64,000 bases of DNA from the NCBI RefSeq assembly GCF_003590095.1, contig NC_039486.1, forward strand, positions 5,826,336 through 5,890,335. The letters are read 5' to 3'. Position 1 is the first letter of the stretch. Every line of letters starts with the position of its first letter. The notes under the pieces were generated by a model. The model worked only from the letters and a program-made list of their open reading frames with translations, did not search any database and was not told the DNA's origin. A program made the position numbers and the translations under genes. Shown here in pieces: positions 50,316 through 63,100 of the stretch. The stretch is from Trichoplusia ni (taxonomy: Eukaryota; Arthropoda; Insecta; Lepidoptera; Noctuidae).

Positions 50316-52980
50316 CTGAAACAAAGATATACACTCAATTTAGACAGCGAATCGGCTTATTACATTTTCATTTTATTGAATAAATAGATAATTATATAAA
50401 TTTAATAATGATAATTCGTCTCCTGCTCGGCTAATAAGATTCTGGAATTTTTCTTCTCAAAATTATTTCAATTATCTTCGAATATTTCGTTCTGAGATTA
50501 GGTAATTAGTTCTCAGTAAATCTTCTTGAACTAGAAAAAGTTTAGTCCGAAGTTAATTAGTACATAATGTGAGAAATCAGTGTTAAATAAACCTAATTAT
50601 AAAACTTTCAAACAATATAGAAACACCATTAAGTTCGTAGAACGTACAATGTAAAAAGTTCTTTAGAACGTCTACGGCGTAGTTCTCGTTATGCCTATGC
50701 CGTAGGCCGTCTATTGTTTATCGTAAAAAGTTTAAACAAGTACCTTCTACTGTATTTTGTTTACAATAGAAGCGTATTGTTTATTTAATTCATCTACGTA
50801 TTTACAAAACTAAAACCTTACCAACGACATACTTCATTAGAATGTAAATGCAGGTATTTATCAACTGCATAAAGGACTGAATAGGAATTGCAAAACTGTC
50901 TACATCGACGAAGCTTATAAAGAACACTGACTATTTGTCGCGTATCCGTTCTATTCATTCTATTCATCTTTCACAGCCACATCAGACTCAGCTTTTGTGA
51001 CGTATTCATATGACGTATGAAATATTGAACCGTCGCTTCGTGCAGTCAGAGGCGAACTTGCGAAGCCCGACGCTTTCACGTTCCACATTAATATTGCGAT
51101 TCGTAGTTTCACATTTGGTGCTAATTAGTGATGAACATTTGCTGCTAACAAATTCATAGCTCATCAAATGTTGTTTCACGCTGCGCTACCGAAATCTCAT
51201 GACTATTTTACTCGTGTGTAACGTTTAATCAGTAGGGAATGAAATTGTATAGCGCTTGCCTCTCTCCAACTAATTTCCAATAGCAATAAATTTTAATATT
51301 ATAGTGCAATACCGACGTGTTGCTTCTATGTTCCCGTAGCATTATTTTACTCATATAAATTAATAGGCACTAATACCTATGGCATGGTATCTACTTAATT
51401 CATATTACATTGGCCAAAATGTACATATTTGGCTTAACAGATACATTTTAATTAAAATACAATTTCTATTTTAAATCTAATTTAAATTTATGCTAATATT
51501 AGACGATAAATATTCCATGTAACTTGTACCAAAACATTAACAATGAACCCACAATCAGTGTACCCAACTAATATAATATTTCATATTTCACACCATCTCG
51601 CTAACCCGCAGTCACAAAGCATAGTACACTATCAAACAATTGGACGGCATTATTACACGAGCACAATGCAAAATGTCAGCGTTAATGAAACATCACCTGA
51701 TAATATAACTGTACAACGTTATAAAAGCTGTATAGATAGATGCGGCAGTGCAATATTGTCCGCATGAATAATGCAGGGCCACAACGAGCCAGCCTCTACG
51801 TGGGACCAACGTACACTAATGAGAATCATCCAGCTCGGTCGGGCTATTATACCCTCCTCTTCGCGAGCAATAATTTGTTACTAATTCCCTTCTAATTATT
51901 GTAACGTTGGTATTGTGAGTGAAATTGCTTTTGTGCGGTTGGTAGCTGCCTTACCAAAACTCTGCGTCGACGTTTGTTGGGCGCCATTAATTTGGGCAAA
52001 ATTAAAGTATGCAACTTATTACGTTGAAATGCATTGCGCTGATAGTATTCAGTTTGCGATATTATGGTTGGAGTTTAGTGAGCTGTTAGTTGAGGTTATT
52101 GTGTGTTTAACAATGGGAATTAAACATGCAAACAAGGTAATGAAATTAAACGAAGAGAACTCGTTAAGGTTTTGATGAAAGATGTTCTTGTGGGTAAAAT
52201 TACTGTTCTTCACAAATAAATTACTTAACTAAATTATATTCGAGTCGATATTTTTAATTTAACAAACTTGTGAAGCGAAGAATTTATTTTAGTATTTAAT
52301 ATTCTTGCTTATTTATTTTGAATTTTCTCATGATTTGAAAAAGAAACAAAACATATTATTTTACACCTTTTTTCCCCAGAATTCTGCGTTAAAACAACAA
52401 CTAGTAGAGTTAATTAACTAAACGCACAACAATTAAAAGCCTCGTTAAAGATATTGCACAATATCTACAAATTAACAACGACCTATTGCCTTTCCTGCTG
52501 TTACAATTTTATTCCATTCAACCGTTGCGCAGGCCATGTTCGCTTTATTGTATTTTAGTTCGGTATTCCACCTTGTCTTTTTGCCCCTATGTAGAGTAAA
52601 TGCAATTATAATATGCGCAATGTTCGCGACAAAGCCTTTGTTTAAATGTTTGTTTGTATAGCAAAAAGGTAGTGGCACAATTTTATTGTTTGAGTTCAAC
52701 AATACAAATTCCTTTAGCAATAGGATCGCATTTTATAAAAGGAAGGTTGATGAAAAAAATACCGTACAGTTTGTAAGTTAAAAGTTGACTATGCCCTCAT
52801 AGTATCCTTGTCTCTTGGGAAATCAGTCAGTAAATATCAAATTAGGAAAAAAACAAGAGAATTTTGTATAATAACTGCTCGATTGAATACTTATAAACAA
52901 AATATTTGCAAAATCACCTAAATTTGTTGATGGGATGTAAAATTAATTAACGTAAGCTCTTAATTCAGAATCTGATACAT
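50316..52980. other. Unassigned stretch, probable long intron of the TMTC2-like gene
   Basis: No confident upstream exon. A candidate alternative first exon on the minus strand (50822-50967) and a promoter-like, GC-richer block at about 50990-51110 are discussed under findings. The rest is AT-rich, with chance open frames. Confidence 0.45.
50822..50967 (-). CDS. Candidate alternative first exon of the TMTC2-like gene
   Basis: An ATG at 50965-50967 opens 48 codons plus two bases and ends at a good donor (gtaagg, 50816-50821). The phase matches the exon at 50230-50315, the junction making TGG (Trp). The peptide begins MNRMNRTDTRQIVSVLYKLR and ends NEVCRW. A TGA stands two codons before the ATG. 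Against it: the junction puts Trp where TMTC repeats have Leu, and a 48-codon open frame is not rare. A smaller version with an acceptor at 50877-50878 would give a 55-base internal exon. Confidence 0.22.
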
Positions 52981-52984
52981 GGAG

Positions 52985-53165
52985 CATACCGTCACGTCGG
53001 TGATAATGAGGGGCCCCGGGGGAAAGGGGGCCTGGGGGAAAACCTCTTGGGGCCAGAAGTCACCCCCATTACCCACAGGAGTAGGGTAACACACAATTAG
53101 CCGGTAGTCGGTCCCTTGTGCAGGAGAGTTTATAGCACTTAATCGGTATTGTATTTTACCGACGT
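52985..53165. other. G-rich patch with potential G-quadruplex
   Basis: Within AT-rich DNA the plus strand carries four runs of four or five G with loops of three or four bases (53010-53038), then further G and C runs to about 53070. The bounded GC-rich block and the phrase 'caggagtagggtaacacac' suggest an old repeat fragment, but I cannot name a family. Confidence 0.5.
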
Positions 53166-56100
53166 CAAAAAATTGTAGGTTCTTAATTTCTAATTAACTG
53201 AAGGCTTATGACCTATCACCCTTATTGGGTTATAATAAAGTATCAAGTAGTTACCCGCATATAGAATGCGTGTTCAGTTTAGTTTATGGGTATGATTTTC
53301 TCAATGTATAAAACTTTAATGATGAAAAAAATGAAAAAATATAACATTTTTTGAATTTATTTTCTTTGCAATAATCGCCTTTATTTAGAAATTATTATAA
53401 ACAATGTCTGGTATATTGTTTAAAATAATTTTCTGAATACTTTTTAACATACACACAGCCAGTCGTTTCGTGTGTTAAAACATTTTTTGCTCCTTTTTCA
53501 TAACAGGCCGCACATGTTAGCAACAACAAAATATATTAAAAAGAACGACTTTTCACACAACAATACTCTATAATATAGAATAAATATAAAACTGTTCTTA
53601 TTTAATTCAAAAGCGGTCGTTGTTAAAAAACGTTATTTAACAGCGGCCGTTTTCTTCACATGTTTCTGAGCTAAGTCCTTAACAAAAACTGCGCTAAACT
53701 CATGATTAAAGACTCTTATTAGCTCCAAAAGTAAAAAGCCGATACAAAAAAATATCGTTTTATCCTAAGCAACAGACGTTTAAATGAAACCTTTTCGCGT
53801 AACAACATAATTGATGTTGCTGTAACTATTCGCCGCAAACTATCACAAATCGATTCCATAAAATATGGTAATAACTAGTTCGTTATTGCCGTTCATTCTT
53901 TGATTATTGACTACGTGCTCATACTGGGAAGACAATTACAACTGCAAATGCAAAGAAAATAGATAAAAGTCTTTATCTCCATCGTGCTAAAGTCGATTTT
54001 TGCGCCCATACCGTGTTATTTCGTCGTTCATACATGAATTGCATTTCATGTGTGAAATAAGTCTAAAAGCTTTCACATGTTTGGTATCAACAATTTAAAA
54101 TTACTGTTAATAGTAATAACTCATAACGATAATACGTAATTATTTTTTAAAATAATTGCCTGTATATTCATCAAATTAGGATCCATTACTGTGACAACGG
54201 TTACCTTAGCATGTTACAACCAATTAACTGTGATGAATTTAATTTACATTTGTTTACAGAAGTTTTACCGTTCATGTTGTGTTGGTTTTATGATACTTAC
54301 TGGTGTGTCATCGTGTGTTTATTTGACGGAAATATTTAATGGGAATGTTTTAGTGTTGTATACTTAAACTGACGTTATATTTTATTTTACCTTATATTAT
54401 GTGTACCGTGCATAGAAAATATATTAAATTTAAATATCGAATGAATAAAATATGCATGGGTGTGTTTTTATTTTATTTATTAACTAGCATTTTTTTCGTT
54501 ATTACCTAGGCGAGGATCATCAAAAAGTTCCTATCTTTATGGTTTTTGGTACATAATTGCTCTGAAAAACCTAAAAAGACGGAAAAGGAAGTAAGAAAAG
54601 CATCGCTACAACTGACTACAAGACTCGCAAAGGGTTGCAATTGGTTTCCATGCAATGCAATGCGTAAATAGGGGACAGACGTTCAAACATGCGCTACGTA
54701 GACCACAGTTATGTGGCAAATCGCGAAACTCAATCAGTCTACGATAGTCCTTTAACAGTCCAAATAAAAAAATGGGGAATTGGGGTAATTTAGAACTCCG
54801 TGGTATAGGTTTTTATCGACCCATGGACAACATTTCTGACTATATTATTATTATGTACCAACATTATACTTTGATGTTCCTGTCATTTTACAAAAATATC
54901 TTTAACTATCATTGATCAAAAGAATGTGGTATAAATGAGAGCAAAAAATAATGTATATAGGTACTGTAATCTGTTAATATTATTGCTGACATTGATCGGA
55001 GTGCTCAACTGTTTTGACAAATCCAAGTCACGTGACTTATCTATAAACATTGTAATTTCCAAATATGTGATCAATCTCGAACATCATCAAAGCCTGTGGC
55101 AATGTCACGTGTTTACTGAAGCTTTCATGAGAACTATAGCAGTCATAAATTATAGTTGAATTATTTTAGTGTTACATACAACCTAAATTTAGCTATAACA
55201 CAATTAATTCCTTAATTCGAGTACTTTTGACAAACGCGAGTGCGTGGTTCCAATCCATTTGTCTACATCACCGTTCACTGCGTTTTGCGTCAACACAGCG
55301 TAGGTACCTAACGTACCTAAACTACGTCAAATTAAATAATAAATGACATTACACGTTAAACAAGTACCTGAATAAAGTTTATCTAGTTGTAACATGTTCA
55401 GTCTGTTAGCTTTTACTAGTTGTAAAACATGACTAAGTAAAAAACAAGAGTTAGGTACAGTTATAATGACATGCCAGTCGGTTTGAACAAGACTTTGGAC
55501 TTGTAAACATTACGAAATGTTATTTAAGCATTTGAAGATGTTATTACGATAATCATGATACAAATTATAATTTTAACAGTTATCATCGGTTAAATGTCTT
55601 CGTTTAGCGACCAAGTCTTTAAATTGAAATATGTTTGACATCCTATACACAATGACAAATGGCAGCCAATGTCGATATTTTATTATGAAACACAGGTAAA
55701 TGTTGGGCCTCTTTTTTCACGTATTATCTCCATAGAAAACATTTATTAAAATAAGCGTACATTACATTGACTAGGCCGCAAAAACACGTTTATGTGCAAA
55801 TTTAATGCAACATTTTAAACAGAACCAACAAAATACAGTGTAAATATTGATGTCACATTAAGCCCGCTTATTTGACGCCTAAATAATGTGTTTCGCTCGG
55901 AACAAAATGATTAATAAGAATTGGCCGTGACCAGCACAACACAAGCTCACGCGTTATAAGTGCGATAAATTAAATTCAGATACGGTTTGTTAATGTTAAC
56001 GTAGCATAAATTATGATGACGAAATGTTTGTTTAATTTGGCACGTTTGAGCGGCGACGCAAACGTTGCTTGGATAAATTGTAAGTAATTTATGCAGTGAA

Positions 56101-59100
56101 TGCTCACGAACAGGTCTGATGGCTCCACCCGGCTACCCGGCCGCCCGGGTGCGACGCACGCGATCCCGACATTCCGCGATTTAACCGAGGTGACAAATTG
56201 TGAATTGAATTAATGTTTACCGCGGCGCGTTTAACTTATAACTTACGCATTATACCACTATCTATAATACCGCTATCCACATCGGATTTCTGAACTGTTT
56301 AACGAAGGCAGCACAAACGATTCAGTCCAGATTTATTTGAATAAGCAATTTGTCTGTTTCCATTAACTTGGCTGGAACCAGAATTTCAGTTTTCCGAACC
56401 GTTGACCGTGGTTGTATAAACACGACAGGCCCAATTTCACTTGATCATAATTTGAACCCTAATCATTGAATAACATTTATTCTTCTGTTCAAACTAACTT
56501 CAGTGCTTGTGGATTTCCTGAGGCGTAAAAAACATAATAATCTCGAATTTTGCTTCAGTAAATGAAGTTTGATCAATCAGAAGGGAATTTTTGAGGGTTT
56601 GAAAATAAAATTCCTAAAGTTGATCTTTTGTTTACACTGTTATGACAATGTAATCCCTAAATTATGCAATGATAATGTTTATAAGATCGTCCTAGTTTTT
56701 TTTAAATGTATAAATTTGTTAGGAAATACCAAATTGCAATAAAAAATCTGGGAACGAAAATTGTATTCCAAAATATGGAGAAACTGTACCAGTGAATTTG
56801 CAAAAGCGGAGCGAAAAAGTTTAAAACGAACGCTTTATTCCCAATTCCCAAAAATATAAGCAATTTCTAAGCATCATACAGAATGTGGAAAATACGAACG
56901 AATTTCCGAATAGCTCGCGGTTCCAAGCTTTATGAAGCTGAAACAAAACGTCTCGCAATAACAAGTTACCAAACGTATTTCATAGCTTATTTAAATTCAA
57001 TTGCTTCACAAAAATACAAAATAGGTTATCTAAGTTATTCATGTTCAGTGTTCAGGTATCTTTGAGAATACCAGAACGACTTGTCGCAAATCAAGGTGAA
57101 GTTGACCCCGCACCGCAAGATCTGACCCAGATTTCGAGGGTGTTCAGTATTGTGGGTAAAATTTGCATAGGTACATAAATCTTACATGCATAAACAGCCG
57201 AACTCGTAAGAAATATATGCAGGATATACAAATATTGGATCAACAGGGATCACACGATCTATTGCAGATAGCCAAGTCCTTAGCCCATATCAAAATCGGG
57301 TCGTGTCACGTCAATCAACTTGCTATTGATATAGTATTGTAGTACACAATGGTATTTGTAATAAACAGATTCTGTTGAAAGCATGCATACGATGTTAGTT
57401 GTGGAACGTATAATTATGCATAATAATGTTATATCAAATTCCATGTATCAGGTTCCATCTTCAGTAACCATGTAGGTAACATATCTAGAACTTTGGGCGT
57501 TGATGGATTGATGATTTGGACCTGTACTTCACAGTAAAGTCATCCGTTATCTAAGTCTGAGTTATCTTGTTTACAAAGGGAATAAAAGCCCTTATTTAGT
57601 ACTAGAAAGCAAATAATTCAAGCAAGGGGATATACTCGTACATTTTAAACAACGGAACAAATATTCAGCATAATTAAAATGGCATAAGATTTAGGGAAGT
57701 AGTCAAATTGTAACAGTTTTTTTGTCATAACAGGGACTTTCAAAAGGCAATTATTAAAAAAAATAAGTCATAATTGAAATAAAATACTATTACACAGTAA
57801 AAACAGTATAGATTGGTAAAAACTAGAAAGGTGAGAAGCGACAAGTTGGTAAAAAAACACCTAGGACGCAATTAATTTGGGGACGGTTTCCTCCACACTG
57901 TAGAATAAATATTATATGTAAACCTTTTTTATGAGAGATTTTTTTTAGGTATAAAACCCAGTAGAGACTCCATAAAAAGTTGTATAGTTTTTGTTCACAC
58001 TTCGTCAATAACAAACCAACTAAACAAAAGAATGTCGCTAGTAAGAAAAAGATAAATAGAACATCCTTTCATCTTTTCATAACCTAAATAACAAGTTTAA
58101 TAAAAATTACGTCGACTAAACTTAGTATTACAAACCCACGCTACAATTATTAAACATCTTTTCAGTAAAAACTTGCGGAAAAGATCCAAGTTTTCCTTAA
58201 GACCTGCGTTTCTTTTGTTTCAATTTTAATGTTTAATTAATTCCTGTTATGCATGGTTTCATAAAAAAAGGTTTTAAATTACACGAAGAGTGTCTGTCGC
58301 GAACAATTAGGCTTGTTGCGAACCGTATTATATTTTTTTACTTTCATTAATTTCAGGCACTGGAAATGTTCATTACCATTCTGTTTCAGTTTTCAGCTAG
58401 TGAACTGTCGCTTGGGTCTCTGTTTCATAATGTATTTTTTCTTCTTTGATAAAATAACCGTGTCTAAAATGTACCATAGTTTCTACACTTCACCGACGAC
58501 GCGTAGACCTTACAATACCCATCCAGTAAACAGACAACAATGAATTCTAACAATTTAACATTAATTACATTCGTCCTAGATAAAAGTACAAAGAAAAAAT
58601 CCCAGTGAATTTACAATTACTCGGAGCAAGTGTTGTATGGTCCCGTATAAATTGCATTTGCATGTAGACGCGTCCAGATCTAGACCAAATCGTTTCGCAA
58701 ACAAGTATGCAAATACCAAGCAAGCGTTGTCGCGAGTCTAGATGGCGGGAATGTTAAATATGTGTGTGTGTGAGTAAACACCAGTTTAATCTACGCCTTA
58801 TCGCCAGTGGGACGTTGTAGTCCCGCCTCGCCCGCTTCTGTACAGCACTGATATTATACAGGGTTGAAACGCGCATTTTATTTAACTTTTTTTACTGTCA
58901 ACGGATATGCAAATAACACTTGATACTGTGTTTCCCGTTGGGAGTTTTCTATGAAGCTTTAAATAAACAGATAGTTTTCATCAACGTTTCATAGTTATGT
59001 AACAAAATTTAAGTGAAACATCAAAGCAGTTTGGGGATTTAAGAATCCGGTGTATTATTCTCAAAGAGGCACCTATGTTGTTGTTACGTCAACAATTCCA

Positions 59101-59936
59101 GAGTTTCAAAGCACTTTCATTTATTTTAATATAACATACATATTTGGGAAACTGTATAAAGAATTTTCATTTTAAATGGACTACATTTTAAGAATTTAGT
59201 ACCACTACAAAATTCTAGCACAAAATGTGTGATGTAACTTTTCAATTACATAATCCAGTGCTTTGTGCACCAGCGTGTAATAAACGAAGCCTCCTTAAGT
59301 CTATCACTGAACTACTTTGGCAAGTCAAAGGTGAGAGTCTGCGAGCTCTTTTCTTGCACTTTGTAGTCACCTTCAGTAAAGAGTTTGTCACAAACAATAT
59401 TGAAGAAGGCATCATAGCCACGGGGCTGGCGCTGACATATGTCGTTATACGTGGTCGATACAACACACAACGTACCATGATATTTCGCGGTAAGATTTTA
59501 TTGAACAAAGTAAAATGGATTCTAAACCCATTTAAATAAGAATATAATTAAGTTGATCAGAAGGAATCTCTTTTACTAAATCGTGATGTCAATTAGCCTT
59601 TACCTTCCCATCAAGTCTCATTCCACAAATGTTCCAGATTTCCGTTAAGTATTAATAAGACATAATTACTATCGAGAGCTGTTTATTGTTTCAATTTGAG
59701 TAAGTCTCCCTAACTAAAGCTAAGTACTTGAAAACTACTTAGAAGTTAACGGACGAAATTAAGGTCGTAAATCCTAATCTGTTCTGTTAAGTTATCTGTT
59801 AAAGGTTCTGGGCTTTAGGCTTTAACTTTCCTACACCAATTAAGGAAATATTAGGTACATGAAACTAGTGGTTTGAAGATGTAGGTATTGAAGACAAGTA
59901 ATGGATAAACTAGTACAGAGTATACAAGTACCTAAT
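53166..59936. other. AT-rich non-coding stretch
   Basis: No gene was recognised. A decayed copy of the 47700-47815 repeat is at about 53690-53760. A CpG-rich patch at 56112-56240 holds an open frame of only 21 codons (MAPPGYPAARVRRTRSRHSA) and palindromic 'cccggccgcccggg'. A (GT)n run is at about 58762-58772. All else looks intronic or intergenic. Confidence 0.5.
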
Positions 59937-60140
59937 GATTGCACGGATAGGCAAGTGATGAAGGTCACTACGCCAAGCCTCCTGTGAGTGACATGTCCCA
60001 GGTTCGATCCCCGAGGTCGAGCATTTGTTTTATAAAGGAATGCTTGATCTGAGTCTGAGTGTGTAGGTATGTGACTTGAATCTTTGAGAATCCGCGACAC
60101 AAGGATAAGGGAGTCGACAGCTGGTGCCGTCTTATAAAAA
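59937..60140 (+). repeat. tRNA-derived SINE
   Basis: The head is 'gcacggataggcaagtgatgaagg', with B box 'ggttcgatcc' at 60001-60010. The body is 'aatgcttgatctgagtctgag', 'atgtgacttgaatctttgagaa' and 'cgcgacacaaggataagggag'. It is close to the copy at 26286-26496 in both head and body. A minus-strand 123-codon open frame overlaps it and is not a gene. Confidence 0.72.
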
Positions 60141-63100
60141 CGTAACTTTACAGTTCTTACAAGTGACGTTGGTAATCGTTTGTTGGCTGACGTCACATTC
60201 AGCATGACCAAGTGTTCTGTAGGCCTTTAACTACTTCTTGTAGCAGGACTAAGATGCCGTTCAGTTGCGGAAAAGAGACACCTCTCTAGATTAAGTTAGT
60301 AGTGGCCTTCTCGCTTTCTTCGAAGCGAATAATTGTACATAAACTTAAAGGCACTATAAGATTTATTCAACACTTACATCACGTAAAGGTGCAATATAAA
60401 GGTGGATAGATTCTAACAATGCTGTTGTTTTCCATTCAAAAACCATTTCGCAGGTTTCACTCGTGTTCAGAAAATGCATTCATTGTTAAGCCGATCTGTA
60501 TCGTGTTTTATTTTTGATGTGTTTGTGTGTTTTTGCCTCAAAAAATATCAGTATAGTTGAATATCAGCAAATGGAGCAGATTTGAAAAGATAAAATTCTA
60601 AGCTTAATGATGAGATCAGCTTTATCTTAATTGGTTAAGAGTTTTTAAATGGATATAATCCGTTTCTTGTAAAGTATGTCAATTTTTCAATTACATTGTT
60701 TAAAGTAAAGTAAAGTATGTCAATTTTTCAATTACATGGTTAAACGTCAAAGATCAGCGTTATTATCACATGTTGTTTTCTTTACAATTTCTTGATAATA
60801 TTTACTCAAACTAAGTGAGGGTTGGCACTGACTATTAAAAAGCCAATTATTGAAAAAAAACTGAAAAAAATTTACATACATCAAAATTTTTCACCATTCT
60901 GCCAACCCTATCCTTACAATGTGACTTGAACGTCCATCACTACTGCAAATAGAGTCAAGTGATTCGGGATTTGTTGCTCCAAAACCTAGCGCGCTTACAA
61001 TACCCCGCATACATACTATGACACTTATATGTTGCGATCCTTTTGTCAATACGGGGTAGTGGGTTCTATTACTAAGATATTAATAAACGGTTGTTGACCT
61101 TATAAATAAGTCGCGGATATAAAGGAAATTGTTGTAGGACGTATTTGTGTACGTTGTGAACATTTTCAATTTAATACTAACTTTTTTTTTCAATTTTATT
61201 CGATGTTATCATAATCGGTTAAGTAGATTATCTGGTAAAACGTAATGAAGAATAAAACTGTCATTTATTCACATACATTATTGAAATAATCCAACCTTAT
61301 TAAGCAGTGCATTATCCACAAAATTTTGTAACCTCATGCAAACTATATTAACTTTTTACGTAAAATAAATCCGTCCATTGTAAATTGAATCGAATCTACG
61401 ACCTTTGGGACACAGTCGTTATTTCATACATATAATGAAATTGTAAGCACGCACTATTCCGTCGTTTAATCGATTTATGAAATACCTTAATCACCTCACA
61501 GACTCCCTAGTATGTGCTCTAGAATTCGAATAATCTTATCTTTGCGACAAATCGCAGCTTAGAGGCCATTATGTCGACCTCGCAGCAATAATTCACCGCA
61601 ATAGGATGACTCTTACGTTTTGCTCTTACTTAAAATAATTATTTTATAAAGAACAATCATTGTGAATTTCATTGTTTCTACGGTAATGAGGGATCCATTC
61701 TTATCTTGAGTAAAAGACTCGAAGGGTGACTAACGAGTTAGTTGATGGAGGTAGGGACTTGTTAACTGAGCTTACTGGGGTTTTTAACCCTTTACTAAAG
61801 TTGCTATACGTATTAAATATGTAGGACTAAAAAAGGCAACAAACTCTCAATTTGTTGTACAACTTTTTAAAACGTTGCTTACGCAAACTTAAACAAATAT
61901 AAATCCATTTTTTTTTGTAATAATTGTCTTAAATATTCCTATAAATAAATAGAACTCGGCTAGCTATTCAATTGTTCTATCTACATTTTTTTCTTCTTAC
62001 CGTTAAATTCAAATACACTGTAATTAGAAAGAGGGAAATATATGTATAAATAATTATTTACATGAAGTACGTGGCCACGTCTAAAACAGAGATTGAAGGC
62101 TCTTGCAATGCCACCGGCTAGTGTACGCGTTTAATATTTGAAGCCTTGCTAGGGTTATTCCTGGCCTCGCTAATTGTAACGTTAAGAACAAAGGCTTGTT
62201 CGTTACAAGCAAAACAATGGATGGAACCTACCTTTATACATATAAGTATATCTATATTCCGGCCCTGTTACTCGAGTACGGTGTTATTAGATAATACTTT
62301 AATTTCATTAAACTGAAGTCACGTTTTACAATACTTATAGAAAAATTAATTTCATTTTAGACAATATTGCAACATACAACGTGGTGACAAATACTTGTTG
62401 CGTCTTTTCTTAGTATATAGCTCATAAATAAGACTGCAAAGAATTAAAACTTCGACATTAAAATATACACCAAAAACAAAACTAAAAGCATCAAAACAAA
62501 CTACGTTTAATAAAAATAAACGTTAGGTACCTTTATTTACCGTACAACAACCAGTGCTACCAATCAATACAACTTTTAATAGACTTCCCAGAGGATTTAA
62601 GAAATACAGATATATTTAATCAAAGCAACTAACGAATTGAAATATAACCTTTTCCAATCTTATATCTCAAACCTTAACGGTTTATTTCTATTTGTATCTT
62701 CTATACATCTAATAGCACGTATGTGTGTTCAATTTCTTTCGATTACAACGCGTGGTAAATTAAAGATGATTGTATATTAAAGATGGTATCAGGGCACGCG
62801 CCTAACATAATAATACGCCCTTAATAGAATAAGGATATGTGCGTTGTTCGCCCATTCAGCTTACGCCTGAACGCATGCTCGACTATCATCACGTACAGAT
62901 AGCTACTTAAACATGGTGACACACTGCCGCCGGGGTTATCCCGCTCAACGAATTGAACTATTCCATTCAACAATGCCGTAAGGAGAAAACAAAAAAAATA
63001 TCTACTTTTTAACCTTTTTTTAAAGAAGCTACTCCAGGACTCGGAAATTTAAAAACATATAAATTAAATGCACAAAGACGCAAGAGAAGCATTCTTGAAT

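Noticed and set aside
59225..59539. 104-codon plus-strand open frame with an overlapping 88-codon minus frame
   Set aside because: No domain, no splice context, and no evidence favouring either strand.
59840..60211. 123-codon minus-strand open frame
   Set aside because: It overlaps the SINE at 59937-60140 on the opposite strand and has no family resemblance.
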